In this document: positions 19,845 through 29,018 of the stretch, in pieces
Layout of the letters: each line of letters starts with the position of its first letter
Numbering within the stretch: the first letter of the stretch is position 1
DNA from: JAWLAT01 sp041395325
GTDB lineage: Bacteria > Pseudomonadota > Gammaproteobacteria > Xanthomonadales > SZUA-5
Direction: 5' to 3'
Length of the DNA: 64,000 bases
NCBI GenBank assembly: GCA_041395325.1
Contig: JAWLAT010000001.1
Span: 124,001 to 188,000 of the forward strand
Translations under genes and position numbers: made by a program
The notes under the pieces: generated by a model
Databases searched by the model: none
Seen by the model: only the letters and a program-made list of their open reading frames with translations
What the model was told of the DNA's origin: nothing

Positions 19845-20888
19845 ATGAAATGCTTGCGGGAGGGTTCCTTGAAGGGGTGGATCAAAGGGCTGCTGTCGGG
19901 ATGGATCGGGGCGATGTCGCTGCTGATCGGCCCTGCATGGGCGCAATCTCCCCTCTACGCTGAGGACAGTGCACTGCTGCCCACCCTGATTGCACCCACC
20001 CGTCTGAATGAGCGTGAGTGGGTCCCGGTCGTTCTGATGAATTCGCAACAGGGGCCTGTGTTCGCCACTGACGGCGTGCTGCTGGGATTCCTGCAGGTCA
20101 ACAGCGTGAGCGATGAGTGGCAGGGCAACAGCCGCCAGCGGGTGCAGGTACAGGGCAAGGTGCCGGTGATGGATCGGCTCAGTCTCAAGGGCTTGATCGC
20201 CGGTTCCGATTTCAAGCCGTGCCTGGGCCTGATCGAGCAAAGCGAACTGGCGCCGTTGCGTCCCGACCTTTGTGAGGGTCTGGCCAGTGCCAGTACCTCC
20301 TCCAGTACGGCGGTTGCGCTCGGCGCACAACTGGATCTGGCCAAAGGCTGGATCGGCGTTTCCGTGACCAATGCCGAAGGGCTGGACCTGGGGCTGGCCG
20401 GCCCGGCCTTCAGCAACCCGGTGCTGCCGCAAGCATTCAGTGCACCCAAACCGGGCCCGCTCGCGCAGGTATCGCCTTTGGTCCGCAATCCGCAGACCCA
20501 GGCCCTGGGCATGCAAGCGATGTTGGAACTCGACGACGAAGCCCGTCTGGGTATCGGCCTGGCATTGGCGCGGGCCCAGCTCCATGGCGGCGGTACACCC
20601 ACCGTGGTCGATCAAGGCTCGCTGACCTTCAGTCTGGAACAGGGCAATCTGGGCGCGATTCTCGGCACGCGGGTCATTGATCTGCCGGGCCTGAAGGAGT
20701 TTCTACCCTGGGCTGGTCTGGATCTCGGCGTTTCCTGGCGCTTGCCCTGGCAGGGGGTGATCTCGGTCGGTGCTCAGAATCTCATCAGCCGCGGCGACGC
20801 ACCGCCAAAAGGCCTGGATCCCGCGCTGGACGAAGGCGCAGAAGCCTTCGAGCGTATCCCTTACGTGCGCTATCACCAGGATCTCTGA
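19845..20888 (+). CDS. exported protein of unknown function
   Basis: About 347 residues with a signal peptide (GWIGAMSLLIGPAWAQ). The ATG at 19845 is used here, but a TTG at 19869 follows the stronger ribosome site GGGAGGG and gives a cleaner signal peptide. The mature part has alternating short strands, two Cys about 20 residues apart (FKPCLGL, PDLCEGL) and a strand-rich C-terminal half ending in WRLPWQGVISVGAQNLISRG, which looks like an outer-membrane beta-barrel end, though not with a terminal Phe. It is divergent from the Hpt gene and converges on parE. I do not recognise the family. Confidence 0.65.
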   Translation: MKCLREGSLKGWIKGLLSGWIGAMSLLIGPAWAQSPLYAEDSALLPTLIAPTRLNEREWVPVVLMNSQQGPVFATDGVLLGFLQVNSVSDEWQGNSRQRVQVQGKVPVMDRLSLKGLIAGSDFKPCLGLIEQSELAPLRPDLCEGLASASTSSSTAVALGAQLDLAKGWIGVSVTNAEGLDLGLAGPAFSNPVLPQAFSAPKPGPLAQVSPLVRNPQTQALGMQAMLELDDEARLGIGLALARAQLHGGGTPTVVDQGSLTFSLEQGNLGAILGTRVIDLPGLKEFLPWAGLDLGVSWRLPWQGVISVGAQNLISRGDAPPKGLDPALDEGAEAFERIPYVRYHQDL

Positions 20889-20927
20889 GCGCAGATTGAT
20901 GCGCTTCAAAGCGCAACTGCGTCGACG

Positions 20928-22814
20928 CTAGATCTGCGCCAGATCGCCCTTGCTCTCCAGCCAGTTGCGGCGGTCACCGGAGCGCTTGCGTGCCAGCAGC
21001 ATGTCCAGCATCTCGCAGGCTTCCCGTTCGGCATCGACGTCCAGCTGGACCAGTCGACGGGTGTCGGGGTGCATAGTCGACTCGCGCAGCTGGGAAGGGT
21101 TCATCTCACCCAGACCCTTGAAGCGCGTGACGTTGATCTGGCCGCGGATCTTCTCCCGCTCCACCTTCTCCAGCAGCGCATTCCGTTCGCTCTCATCGAG
21201 GCAGTAATGCACCTGCTTGCCGATGTCGACGCGAAACAGCGGCGGCATCGCCACAAAAACATGTCCGGCCCGAACCAGTGCTGGAAAATGCCGCAGGAAC
21301 AGCGCCGACAGCAGCGTGGAGATGTGCAGACCGTCGGAATCGGCGTCTGCGAGCAGAACGATCTTGCCGTAGCGCAGTCCGGACAGATCGTCCTTGCCGG
21401 GATCCAGACCGATGGCCACCGCCAGGTCATGTACTTCCTGAGACCCCAGTACGGCGCCGGACTCCACTTCCCAGGTGTTCAGGATCTTGCCACGCAGTGG
21501 CAGGATGGCCTGGAAGTCCTTGTCCCGCGCCTGTTTGGCCGAGCCGCCGGCCGAGTCACCTTCGACCAGAAACAACTCGGTGCGGGACAGGTCCTGGCTC
21601 TGGCAATCGGCCAGCTTGCCTGGCAGCGCCGGACCGCTGGTCACCTTCTTGCGGACGATCTGCCGCTCGCTCTTCAGGCGCCGCTGCGCGCGTTCGATGG
21701 CCAACTGGGCGATCTGCTCACCCAGTTCCACATGCTGGTTCAGCCACAGGCTGAAACTGTCGTGGCTGGCGCTCTGGACGAATGGCGCCGCGGTGCGTGA
21801 GGACAGGCGCTCTTTGGTCTGGCCGGAGAACTGCGGGTCCTGCTGCATCAGCGAAAGCACGAAGGAGAGTCGGTCCCAGACATCTTCGGGCGCGAGCTTG
21901 AGGCCGCGCGGCAGCAGATTGCGGAACTCGCAGAACTCGCGCAGGGCCTCCGTCAACCCGCTGCGCAGACCGTTGGCATGGGTGCCGTGTTGAGCCGTTG
22001 GGATGAGGTTGACGTAGCTTTCCTGTGGCGGCTCGCCGTCAGGCAACCAGGCCAAGGCCCACTCCACGCGGGCCGTTTCGCGTTCGATGCGCCCCACGAA
22101 CAACTCCGGGGGCAAGACGGTCTGGCCCTCAAGCAGGCCGGCCAGATAGTCGGCCAGGCCATCCTCGTAGTACCAGCGCGTGCGCTCCCCACTGGCCGCC
22201 TCCAGCAATTCCACCTCAAGACCCCGACAGAGCACCGCCTTGGCGCGCAACAGGTGCTTGAGTCGACCGACCGCGATTTTCGGTGAGTCGAAGTACTTGG
22301 GGTCAGGCCAGAAGCGCACGGTCGTGCCGGTGTTGCGCTTGCCGACCGTGCCGACGACTTGCAGCGGCTGGTCGACGGCTCCATCGCGAAAGTGGATGGT
22401 GTAGGACTGGCCGTCGCGGCGAATGCCGACCTCCACGCGCGTCGACAGCGCGTTGACCACGGAGACGCCGACGCCGTGCAGGCCGCCTGAAAAGCTGTAG
22501 TTGCGGTTGGAGAACTTGCCGCCTGCATGCAGACGACAGAGGATCAGTTCGACGCCAGGGACGCCGTGCTCGGGATGAATGTCGACCGGCATGCCGCGAC
22601 CATCGTCGCTGACTTCCACCGAGCCATCCTCGTGCAGGGTGACCTCAATGCGGCGCGCATGTCCGGCCAGGGCCTCATCAACGGCGTTGTCGATGACCTC
22701 CTGGGCCAGGTGATTGGGCCGACTGGTGTCGGTATACATCCCGGGGCGCCGTTGCACCGGCTCGAGTCCCTGCAGGACTTCGATGTCCGAGGCGTTGTAC
22801 TGAGTCACCGACAT
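20928..22814 (-). CDS. parE: DNA topoisomerase IV subunit B
   Basis: A 628-residue type IIA topoisomerase ATPase subunit that works with ParC to unlink daughter chromosomes. GHKL ATPase motifs: VIDNAVDEALAGHA, VSDDGRGMPVDIH and the GGLHGVGVSVVNAL loop. The TOPRIM domain has ELFLVEGDSAGGSAKQARD and LLADADSDGLHI. The C-terminal end has VTRFKGLGEMNPSQLRESTM. The length and the GKFSNRNYSFSGGLHG form favour ParE over GyrB. ParC is not in the window. Confidence 0.95.
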   Translation of the reverse strand: MSVTQYNASDIEVLQGLEPVQRRPGMYTDTSRPNHLAQEVIDNAVDEALAGHARRIEVTLHEDGSVEVSDDGRGMPVDIHPEHGVPGVELILCRLHAGGKFSNRNYSFSGGLHGVGVSVVNALSTRVEVGIRRDGQSYTIHFRDGAVDQPLQVVGTVGKRNTGTTVRFWPDPKYFDSPKIAVGRLKHLLRAKAVLCRGLEVELLEAASGERTRWYYEDGLADYLAGLLEGQTVLPPELFVGRIERETARVEWALAWLPDGEPPQESYVNLIPTAQHGTHANGLRSGLTEALREFCEFRNLLPRGLKLAPEDVWDRLSFVLSLMQQDPQFSGQTKERLSSRTAAPFVQSASHDSFSLWLNQHVELGEQIAQLAIERAQRRLKSERQIVRKKVTSGPALPGKLADCQSQDLSRTELFLVEGDSAGGSAKQARDKDFQAILPLRGKILNTWEVESGAVLGSQEVHDLAVAIGLDPGKDDLSGLRYGKIVLLADADSDGLHISTLLSALFLRHFPALVRAGHVFVAMPPLFRVDIGKQVHYCLDESERNALLEKVEREKIRGQINVTRFKGLGEMNPSQLRESTMHPDTRRLVQLDVDAEREACEMLDMLLARKRSGDRRNWLESKGDLAQI

Positions 22815-22873
22815 CGGGTTCTGGTCTCCTGGATACGGTTGTTGCGGCCATCATCGGCGCGGCATTCTGCCAG

Positions 22874-23521
22874 TCATTGGCGCCGTTGGCTGACCAGTGC
22901 ATCTCCGATCGCGACCATGCTGCGCAGCGCCTGGGCACGATCCGGTGGCAGCGTGCCGTGCTTGATCTCGGCATCTAGCCCGAGCAGTCGCTGTTTGAGC
23001 TGTGTCGCCATGTCGGGCGTCAGCAGGCGCGTGTCCAGCGCCGCGGCATGCAGCAGGATCAGCAGTGCGATGCCGTCAAGGGCGTCGCTGGAAGCCAGCG
23101 CGCGTTCAATCCGGCGCAGTGCGTCCTGACGAGCCTGCATCGAGCGAATGGGATAACGCTGTTCTCCAAACCAGCGATAGCGTCGCTTGCCGTCGCGATG
23201 CAGCACATCCCTTGCCGCCAGCCCACGCAACAGCTGCCCGGCGAGGCCGCTGGGCGTGATGTGGCGGTTGGCCAGCAGTTGCGCTGCCGTGGCTGGGGTG
23301 GTCTGCTGAAGCCTGGCGCGCACGTCCTGGATCAGCAGATGGTAGTTCGGTGGACCTGGCTGGAGCTGCAACTGGCCAGCCTGTAGACGCAGATCGCCCA
23401 GGGTTGCCAGCTCGAGCAACAGCGCGGCGGTCAGGACCGCCGGATCGGCCGCCGCCCGGTCGAGCCAGTCGCCGCTCAGCGGGTCCAACGCCAGCAGCAG
23501 GAGTTGCTCAGCGATCAGCAT
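22874..23521 (-). CDS. GPP34 (GOLPH3-like) family protein
   Basis: A 215-residue helical protein. The opening LIAEQLLLLALDPLSGDWL matches the start of GPP34 domains, which in eukaryotes bind phosphoinositides at the Golgi; bacterial members have no settled role. The LTAALLLELATLGDLRL and RGLAARDVLHRDG segments fit the same fold. It lies 59 bases upstream of parE in the same direction and may share its transcript. Assignment rests on the N-terminal motif. Confidence 0.68.
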   Translation of the reverse strand: MLIAEQLLLLALDPLSGDWLDRAAADPAVLTAALLLELATLGDLRLQAGQLQLQPGPPNYHLLIQDVRARLQQTTPATAAQLLANRHITPSGLAGQLLRGLAARDVLHRDGKRRYRWFGEQRYPIRSMQARQDALRRIERALASSDALDGIALLILLHAAALDTRLLTPDMATQLKQRLLGLDAEIKHGTLPPDRAQALRSMVAIGDALVSQRRQ

Positions 23522-23552
23522 TCAGGCGCGAGAGTCGACAATCGGGGTAGGC

Positions 23553-25466
23553 TCAGAGCTCACCTTCGGCTCCATCACGGAAAATATCATCCGGACCCAG
23601 CGTGGGTACCAGCAGGCTGAGCTCGTATTGGGTCGGTGTACCCAATTCGGCCATTCCCAGGATCAGCGAACCCGGCAGCGGTGCGCGATTGGTCTCAAAG
23701 CTGAAGCTGTACAAGCTGCCCCAGTCCAGCGAGTTGCCCTCAGCCATGTCGAACCGCAGTTGGTCACCCTGGTGCTGCGAGGTCCAGTCGTTACTCTCCA
23801 GATCATCGCCGTCATGGAATCGAAGCGCCGTCAGGTCGGCATCCGCGTCGAGCAACAGCCGCAGGCTGCTGATCCCGCGATTGGACAGTAGGCGCAGGTT
23901 CGGCTCGGCGCCCTCGGTGATTTCCCGCGCCAGGGTGAAGTTGGCCAACGCATAGTCATAGCGAAAGACTCCAGGCTCGACTTCGGTCACCCGGACCGCC
24001 GCCTTGAGGCGTCCCTCGGTTGTGACCAGCTCCCGATTGCGGGCCTGCAGTCCGCTGCTCTCAGGGGCGACCCAGTGGTCAATGGCCGGTCCCTGCGTGT
24101 AGGTACCCAGGTTGCCGAGCAGCCAGCCGTTGCTGTAGCTGGGCTCGAAGCTGCGCGACCCCATCGTGTTGTAGATGTTGATGTCGTCACGAACCAGATA
24201 CCAGCCTTCGAAGCGGAACTGGGCGCCAGGATGCATGGAGAGATCCAGCGTCGACTCCCGCAGACGCGTGCGATTCTCGAACATCGTCGTGGTGGGAAAG
24301 TCGTTCTCGCCGTCGCAATTGGCATCGGAGGTCGAACCGCAGCGACCCCAGCGAACCGTGTTCGGCGCGATCTCCGAGCGCGGTCCCAGATGCCGGTTGG
24401 TGTCGTTGTTGCCGGTGCCGTAAGTGTCACGACAATTCGGCCAGAGAATGTGGAAGTTGTTCTGCGGATGCGTGTTGGGGCAACTGGTGCAGGCCGAGTT
24501 GACGGTCAGGAACGCGTGCTTGACCCCGGAGCGGCCGATCTGCAGCAAGCGTCCGTCGGCATCGGTGCGGTAGATGTTCCACACCAGAAAGGGGTGCTGG
24601 TCGTTGCCATAAGGCGAGAAAACGCCACTGAACTTCGAGAACCAGGGGACGGCGGCCGTATCGGGGTTGTTGCTGTTGCGCAACTCGGCGCTGGGTGAGA
24701 TGACCATCGGCGCGTCAATGCCGCCCGGACCATCGCAACTGCTGTTGTCCGTTTCGCAGCGGTTGACCGTGAAGCCGTTGAGATCGATCAGCTGCACATC
24801 GGCCTGATATCGCCCGACTTCCGGATGGTCCGGGTCGATCAACGTTCCGGGCCAGCGCACGGGCTGGCAGAAATCCGGATCGTCGGAGGGGACGGGGGCC
24901 TCCTGAAAGCGCGTCAGAATCTCGGCCTGACCCAGATGACTGCCGGCCAGTTCCGGGCGATTGAGCGAGGCGGCCATGGCTTCGCCCATCCGCATGTCGA
25001 CATTGAAGAAGCGCAAGTCATCGGCCAGCGGGTTGAGTTCGAAGTGCATGTGATCCAGCAGCAGCCAGATCCGCTCGGCGCTGTCCGCCAGCACCAGTTG
25101 CAGGTGCTCACTGCCCGCCTGCAGCCGCAGGCCCTGCCACTGCAGGGCTTGGCCGGCTAGCTGCCAGTGCAGCTGCCCATCCAGCTGCAGGGCCCCGCCA
25201 GCGATGGACTGCAGGCTGCCGTGCCGTGCTTCGAGCGTCAGCGCGCCACGCTGGCTGATCGGCAGGATCCAGGCGCCCTCGGACTGGCTGGCGCCGTCGC
25301 GGAATTCGGGTTGGTCCAGACCCAGACTCGTCCAGCGATCGCTGGGGAGCAGTCGCAGTTGCCCGTCCCAGACGTTGACGTTCTCATTGGCCGTGGTGGC
25401 TGTAGTCCACACAAGCAGCACAGCGATGAGCCAGCCATGGCGGCTGGGCGAAGTTTGCCTCGACAT
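23553..25466 (-). CDS. large secreted protein of unknown function with IFRDG tail
   Basis: A 637-residue exported protein with a signal peptide (WLIAVLLVWTTATTA). Several Cys pairs (FCQPV, NRCETDNSSCDG, NSACTSCPN, GRCGSTSDANC) suggest a disulfide-rich fold. Residues about 150-330 hold LIDPDHPEVGRYQ and PFLVWNIYRTDADGRLLQIG; residues 420-470 hold RFEGWYLVRDDINIYNT. No catalytic motif is recognised. The protein ends DDIFRDGAEGEL, close to the tail of the metalloprotease at 3892 (DELFENGFE), which suggests the same export or surface route. It stands alone between the GPP34 gene and dapE. Confidence 0.7.
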   Translation of the reverse strand: MSRQTSPSRHGWLIAVLLVWTTATTANENVNVWDGQLRLLPSDRWTSLGLDQPEFRDGASQSEGAWILPISQRGALTLEARHGSLQSIAGGALQLDGQLHWQLAGQALQWQGLRLQAGSEHLQLVLADSAERIWLLLDHMHFELNPLADDLRFFNVDMRMGEAMAASLNRPELAGSHLGQAEILTRFQEAPVPSDDPDFCQPVRWPGTLIDPDHPEVGRYQADVQLIDLNGFTVNRCETDNSSCDGPGGIDAPMVISPSAELRNSNNPDTAAVPWFSKFSGVFSPYGNDQHPFLVWNIYRTDADGRLLQIGRSGVKHAFLTVNSACTSCPNTHPQNNFHILWPNCRDTYGTGNNDTNRHLGPRSEIAPNTVRWGRCGSTSDANCDGENDFPTTTMFENRTRLRESTLDLSMHPGAQFRFEGWYLVRDDINIYNTMGSRSFEPSYSNGWLLGNLGTYTQGPAIDHWVAPESSGLQARNRELVTTEGRLKAAVRVTEVEPGVFRYDYALANFTLAREITEGAEPNLRLLSNRGISSLRLLLDADADLTALRFHDGDDLESNDWTSQHQGDQLRFDMAEGNSLDWGSLYSFSFETNRAPLPGSLILGMAELGTPTQYELSLLVPTLGPDDIFRDGAEGEL

Positions 25467-25538
25467 CCTGGCCCCCTGCGGTAGGCGCCTGATTCGGCGA
25501 CCCCGCTCCTGTCAACCCGACACTATATCGATTCCCGT

Positions 25539-26669
25539 TCAGCGCCCCAAGAGCAGCCGCTCGATGACGCCCTGGTAGACACGGACCATCGGCGTCAGAC
25601 AGGCCACGGGAACCGATTCGTTGACCTTGTGGATGGTGGCGTTGAGGGGGCCAAGCTCGATGACCTGGGCCCCGGCCGGGGCGAGAAAGCGGCCGTCGGA
25701 GGTGCCGCCGCCGGTGTCCGGCTGCGCTGGCGCTCCGAGCTCGGCCGCCAGTGCGCCCTGCACGGCATCCAGCAACGGGCCGTCCGGGGTCAGAAAGGGC
25801 GCGCTGGCCAGTCGCATCCGCAGGCGATAGTCCAGACCATGGCGGTCAAGCAGGGCGCGCACGCCGGCTTCGATGCTGTCCAGGCTGGAGGCCGTGCCGA
25901 AGCGCGAATTGAACTTCAGTATCAGCTCGCCGGGAATGACGTTGTTGGCGCCGGCGCTGGCCTGGATGTCGTAGATCTGGAAGGTGCTGGGCGGGAAGTG
26001 GGCGTTGCCGGCATCGGGCTGGAAGCTGGCCAGTTCGGCCAAGGCCGGCGCCAGCAGGTGAATCGGATTGCGCGCCTTCTCCGGATAGGCCACGTGTCCC
26101 TGCTGACCAACAATGGTCAGCTCGCCATGCAGTGAACCGCGCCGGCCGTTGCGGATGCGATCACCGAAGTGCTCGAGTGAGGAAGGCTCGCCGATCAGCG
26201 CGTAGTCGATCAGCAGCTCGCGCTCAGCCAGCCACTCGACGACGCGCTTGATGCCATCGCGGGCCGGACCTTCTTCGTCGCTGGTCCAGCACAACGCGAT
26301 GCGTCCAGCATGGTTCGGATGCGCGGCGACAAAGGCTTCGGCGGCCAGACATTGAGCGGCCACGGCGGCTTTCATGTCGGCGGTGCCACGGCCGTACAGC
26401 AGGCCGTCGCGCAGACTCGGCTCGAAGGGTGGCGAGTCCCATTCCTGCAGCGGGCCGGGGGGGACCACATCGGTGTGTCCGACCAGCGCGAGCGTGGGCC
26501 CCTGCTCGCCGTGCCAGGCCCACAGATTGTCGACCTCGCCGAAGCGCAGATGGGCGATGGCGAAGCCGGCTGCGCTGAGGCGCTCGGCCAGCAACGCCTG
26601 ACAGCCGGCGTCCTCGGGCGTCACCGACGCGCGGGCCACCAGCGCCTGGGTCAAACTCAGGCAATCCAT
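25539..26669 (-). CDS. dapE: succinyl-diaminopimelate desuccinylase
   Basis: A 376-residue M20 dinuclear zinc hydrolase of lysine and peptidoglycan synthesis; it frees succinate from N-succinyl-LL-diaminopimelate. Metal and catalytic motifs: LALVGHTDVVPPG, LYGRGTADMKAAVA, and CWTSDEEGPARDG with the Glu pair. Late motifs are NARFGTASS-like KFNSRFGTASS, GGTSDGRFLAP and LGPLNATIHKVNESV. I chose ATG 26669 (MDCLSLTQAL), one base after the arsC-like stop; the longer frame is a shadow. It forms a dapD - arsC-like - dapE operon. Confidence 0.95.
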   Translation of the reverse strand: MDCLSLTQALVARASVTPEDAGCQALLAERLSAAGFAIAHLRFGEVDNLWAWHGEQGPTLALVGHTDVVPPGPLQEWDSPPFEPSLRDGLLYGRGTADMKAAVAAQCLAAEAFVAAHPNHAGRIALCWTSDEEGPARDGIKRVVEWLAERELLIDYALIGEPSSLEHFGDRIRNGRRGSLHGELTIVGQQGHVAYPEKARNPIHLLAPALAELASFQPDAGNAHFPPSTFQIYDIQASAGANNVIPGELILKFNSRFGTASSLDSIEAGVRALLDRHGLDYRLRMRLASAPFLTPDGPLLDAVQGALAAELGAPAQPDTGGGTSDGRFLAPAGAQVIELGPLNATIHKVNESVPVACLTPMVRVYQGVIERLLLGR

Positions 26670-26670
26670 C

Positions 26671-27024
26671 TCAGCCACCGAAAGCCGCTGCATAAGTCTT
26701 TTCGCTGAAGCCGGCACGGGCCTGGCCGTCGGCGATGGCCAGCGGCCGGCGAATCAGCGTCGGAAACTCGCCGACCAGGGCCAGCCAGGCCGCTTCATCG
26801 GCCGGCTGCTTGCGGTCTTCGGGCAGATTGCGCCAGGCCATGCTGGCCCGGTTGACCAGTTTTTCCCAACCCAGCTGCGCTGCCGCCTGGCGCAGCTGCT
26901 CGGCCGACAGCGGTTCGGCCCGGTAGTCCACAAAGTGATGCGCCACTTTGTGCGCCTGCAGCCAGGCGATCGCCTTTTTGCAGGTGCCGCAATGGGGCAG
27001 GCCGTAGAGGGTCAAGTCAGTCAT
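26671..27024 (-). CDS. ArsC/Spx-family reductase-like protein (YffB type)
   Basis: A 117-residue thioredoxin-fold protein of the ArsC/Spx group. It has a C-x-x-C site at residues 11-14 (LPHCGTCKKAIAWL) and the family motifs HHFVDYR and FPTLIRRPLA. The Arg pair in the last motif follows the arsenate-reductase pattern, but an arsenate role is not implied. In enterobacteria the equivalent gene also lies directly before dapE. Its start overlaps the dapD stop (ATGA) and its stop is one base before the dapE start. Confidence 0.85.
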   Translation of the reverse strand: MTDLTLYGLPHCGTCKKAIAWLQAHKVAHHFVDYRAEPLSAEQLRQAAAQLGWEKLVNRASMAWRNLPEDRKQPADEAAWLALVGEFPTLIRRPLAIADGQARAGFSEKTYAAAFGG

Positions 27025-27848
27025 TCGATGCCTCGCAACAGTTCATTGACGGCGGTCTTGGCGCGGGTACGCTCGTCCACCCGTTTGACGATGATGGCCG
27101 CATAGAGCGAGTGACTGCCATCGGCAGACGGCAAACTGCCGGCGACCACGACGCTGCCGGCCGGCACACGGCCGTACATCACCTCGCCCGTACTGCGATC
27201 GTAAATGCGCGTCGACTGGCCGATGTAGACGCCCATGCCGATCACCGCTCCGCGTTCGACGATCACGCCTTCGACCACTTCCGAGCGAGCGCCGATGAAG
27301 CAGCCGTCCTCGATGATCGTCGGTGCGGCCTGCAGTGGCTCCAGCACACCACCGATACCGGCGCCGCCGGACAGGTGCACGTGGGCGCCGATCTGCGCGC
27401 AGCTGCCCACGGTGGCCCAGGTGTCGACCATCGTGCCCGGGCCCACATAGGCACCGATGTTGACGTAGCTGGGCATCAGCACGACATCGCGGCCAATGTG
27501 GGCGCCCTGCCGCACGATAGCGCCCGGCACCACCCGTGCGCCTTCGGCGCCGAAACGCGTGGCGTCGTGGTGTGTATAGCGCAGCCCGACCTTGTCCCAG
27601 CTGGGGCCGACGGGGCCGGGCATGACCGTGTTGCCGCTGAGCCGGAAATGCAGCAGCACCGCCTGCTTCAGCCAGGCGTTGACAATCCAGCCATCGGCGC
27701 CCGGTTCGGCCACTCGCAACTCACCGCTTTCCAATCCCTGCAGGCAGTCGGAGACGGCCTGTCGGAGCCCGGGCGGCGCGCGTTCGGGGCTGAGTTCAGC
27801 GCGCTGCGCCCAGGCGCTCTCGATGATGTTCTGCAAGGGATGGGTCAT
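27021..27848 (-). CDS. dapD: tetrahydrodipicolinate N-succinyltransferase
   Basis: A 275-residue left-handed beta-helix transferase that succinylates tetrahydrodipicolinate in lysine/diaminopimelate synthesis. Hexapeptide repeats run from about 105 to 225 (VVPGAIVRQGAHIGRDVVLMP, given as a span; GAYVGPGTMVDTWATVG). The N-terminal helical domain and the C-terminal AKTAVNELLRGIE end are typical. Length equals that of known DapD proteins. It is first gene of the dapD operon. Confidence 0.96.
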   Translation of the reverse strand: MTHPLQNIIESAWAQRAELSPERAPPGLRQAVSDCLQGLESGELRVAEPGADGWIVNAWLKQAVLLHFRLSGNTVMPGPVGPSWDKVGLRYTHHDATRFGAEGARVVPGAIVRQGAHIGRDVVLMPSYVNIGAYVGPGTMVDTWATVGSCAQIGAHVHLSGGAGIGGVLEPLQAAPTIIEDGCFIGARSEVVEGVIVERGAVIGMGVYIGQSTRIYDRSTGEVMYGRVPAGSVVVAGSLPSADGSHSLYAAIIVKRVDERTRAKTAVNELLRGIE

Positions 27849-27943
27849 GAGGGCGTTGGACGGCGGCGGGGTCGCGAGTTTAGCGCCATCGTCCTCTGGT
27901 CAGCCTGGCTGAACGCCGGCCGAGGGTTGAAGTCGAGGGGTTA

Positions 27944-27971
27944 TTGACACTCATTCGCATTCGCGTAGACT
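27944..27971 (+). promoter_or_regulatory. bfd promoter with overlapping Fur-box-like repeats
   Basis: TTGACA (27944-27949), a 16-base spacer and TAGACT (27966-27971) make a plausible sigma-70 promoter 32 bases before the bfd start. The spacer reads CTCATTCGCATTCGC; on the other strand this is GCGAAT repeated and followed by GAGTGT, resembling Fur-box hexamers. Iron repression of bfd is expected from other bacteria, which agrees. Confidence 0.55.
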
Positions 27972-28002
27972 GCGCTCACCGTCAGTCCATCGTGTCACGC
28001 GC

Positions 28003-28218
28003 ATGTACGTCTGTCTCTGCAACGGAGTCACCGAGGCCATGATCCAGCAGGCGGCTGCCGCCGGGGTCAGCAGTCTGAGTGATTTGACTGCGCAGACGGG
28101 CTGTGCGGCGGGCTGTGGCAGTTGCGCCGAGGAAGCGCTGGCCATCCTGCGCGCGGCGCGCGCCACCCGTCATGTACCCTGGTTGCTGCAACCGGTGATG
28201 GTGCAGGCAGCCGCCTGA
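28003..28218 (+). CDS. bfd: bacterioferritin-associated ferredoxin
   Basis: A 71-residue [2Fe-2S] ferredoxin that in known systems docks on bacterioferritin and supplies electrons to release iron. Four cysteines hold the cluster: C-x-C at residues 4-6 (MYVCLCNGVT) and the pair C-x2-C within CAAGCGSC near 35-42. A short helical tail of about 20 residues is longer than usual. It stands about 100 bases before bfr on the same strand, as expected for a working pair. Confidence 0.92.
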   Translation: MYVCLCNGVTEAMIQQAAAAGVSSLSDLTAQTGCAAGCGSCAEEALAILRAARATRHVPWLLQPVMVQAAA

Positions 28219-28321
28219 TTCCGCTCGGCGGGTCTCACTGCAAAGGCCTTTCGTTCGCGTTTCGGCCCGGCGTCGAAGGCGTCGTTATCATGGGGCCTGC
28301 CACAGCCGGGAGTTCACCGCC

Positions 28322-28786
28322 ATGAAGGGCGATGCCAGCGTCATCAAGCACCTCAACGTCATCCTCGGCAACGAGTTGGTGGCCATCAACCAGTATTTCC
28401 TGCACGCACGGATGTTCGGCAATTGGGGCTACAAGGCCCTGGAGAAGCACGAGTACGAAGAATCCATCGACGAGATGAAGCACGCCGACGTGCTGATCGA
28501 GCGGATTCTGTTCCTCGAAGGCATTCCGAATCTGCAGAAACTGGGCAAGCTGCACATCGGTGAAGATCCGACCGAGTGCATCCGCTGCGATCTGAAGCTG
28601 GAACTGCATGCGATTCCCGACCTGCGCAAGGCCATCGTTCATTGCGAACAGGTGGGCGATTTCGTCAGCCGCGACTTGCTGCGCGACATCCTCGCCTCCG
28701 AGGAAGAGCACGTCGACTGGCTGGAGACCCAATTGGAACTGATCAGCAAGCTGGGCACGGAGCTGTATTTGCAGAGCAAGTTGTAG
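28322..28786 (+). CDS. bfr: bacterioferritin
   Basis: A 154-residue ferritin-like iron-storage protein. Ferroxidase-centre ligands are visible in NELVAINQYFLHARM (Glu18), EESIDEMKHADVLIERI (Glu51, His54) and ILASEEEHVDWLE (Glu127, His130). Met52 in the second stretch is the heme ligand of true bacterioferritins. The length matches. It follows bfd. Confidence 0.95.
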   Translation: MKGDASVIKHLNVILGNELVAINQYFLHARMFGNWGYKALEKHEYEESIDEMKHADVLIERILFLEGIPNLQKLGKLHIGEDPTECIRCDLKLELHAIPDLRKAIVHCEQVGDFVSRDLLRDILASEEEHVDWLETQLELISKLGTELYLQSKL

Positions 28787-28826
28787 GCTTTGGGAGAATC
28801 CGGGGTTGTCGCTAAAGGGCGACGGT

Positions 28827-29015
28827 CAGGGCTGAGGGCCCAAGGCTGAGGGTTGGGTTGATAGCCAGTTCTTGCTGTAGTTGATCGGCCTCGTGATGCA
28901 CCTGGCCAGTAGGGTTTGTGGTCCGATCTTGACGGTCCGGGTGAGGCCTTTCCACTCGATATCCGGCCTCGAATCGCTGTTCCCCGATCCCTCAGTCCTA
29001 GGCTCTCAGCCCTGT
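28827..29015. repeat. inverted-repeat element, CAGGGCTGAGGGCC family
   Basis: The arm CAGGGCTGAGGGCCCAAGG at 28827 (29 bases long) and the arm at 28990-29015, read on the other strand as CAGGGCTGAGAGCCTAGGA, are imperfect inverted copies about 135 bases apart. They fill most of the gap between bfr and dnaE2. Similar arms occur inside dnaE2 (29739-29910) and after nrdJb (40636-40666). Confidence 0.6.
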
Positions 29016-29018
29016 CAA

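Noticed and set aside
26671..27024. Arsenate reductase
   Set aside because: The C-x-x-C site and the position between dapD and dapE match the YffB/Spx-like group; there are no arsenic genes nearby.
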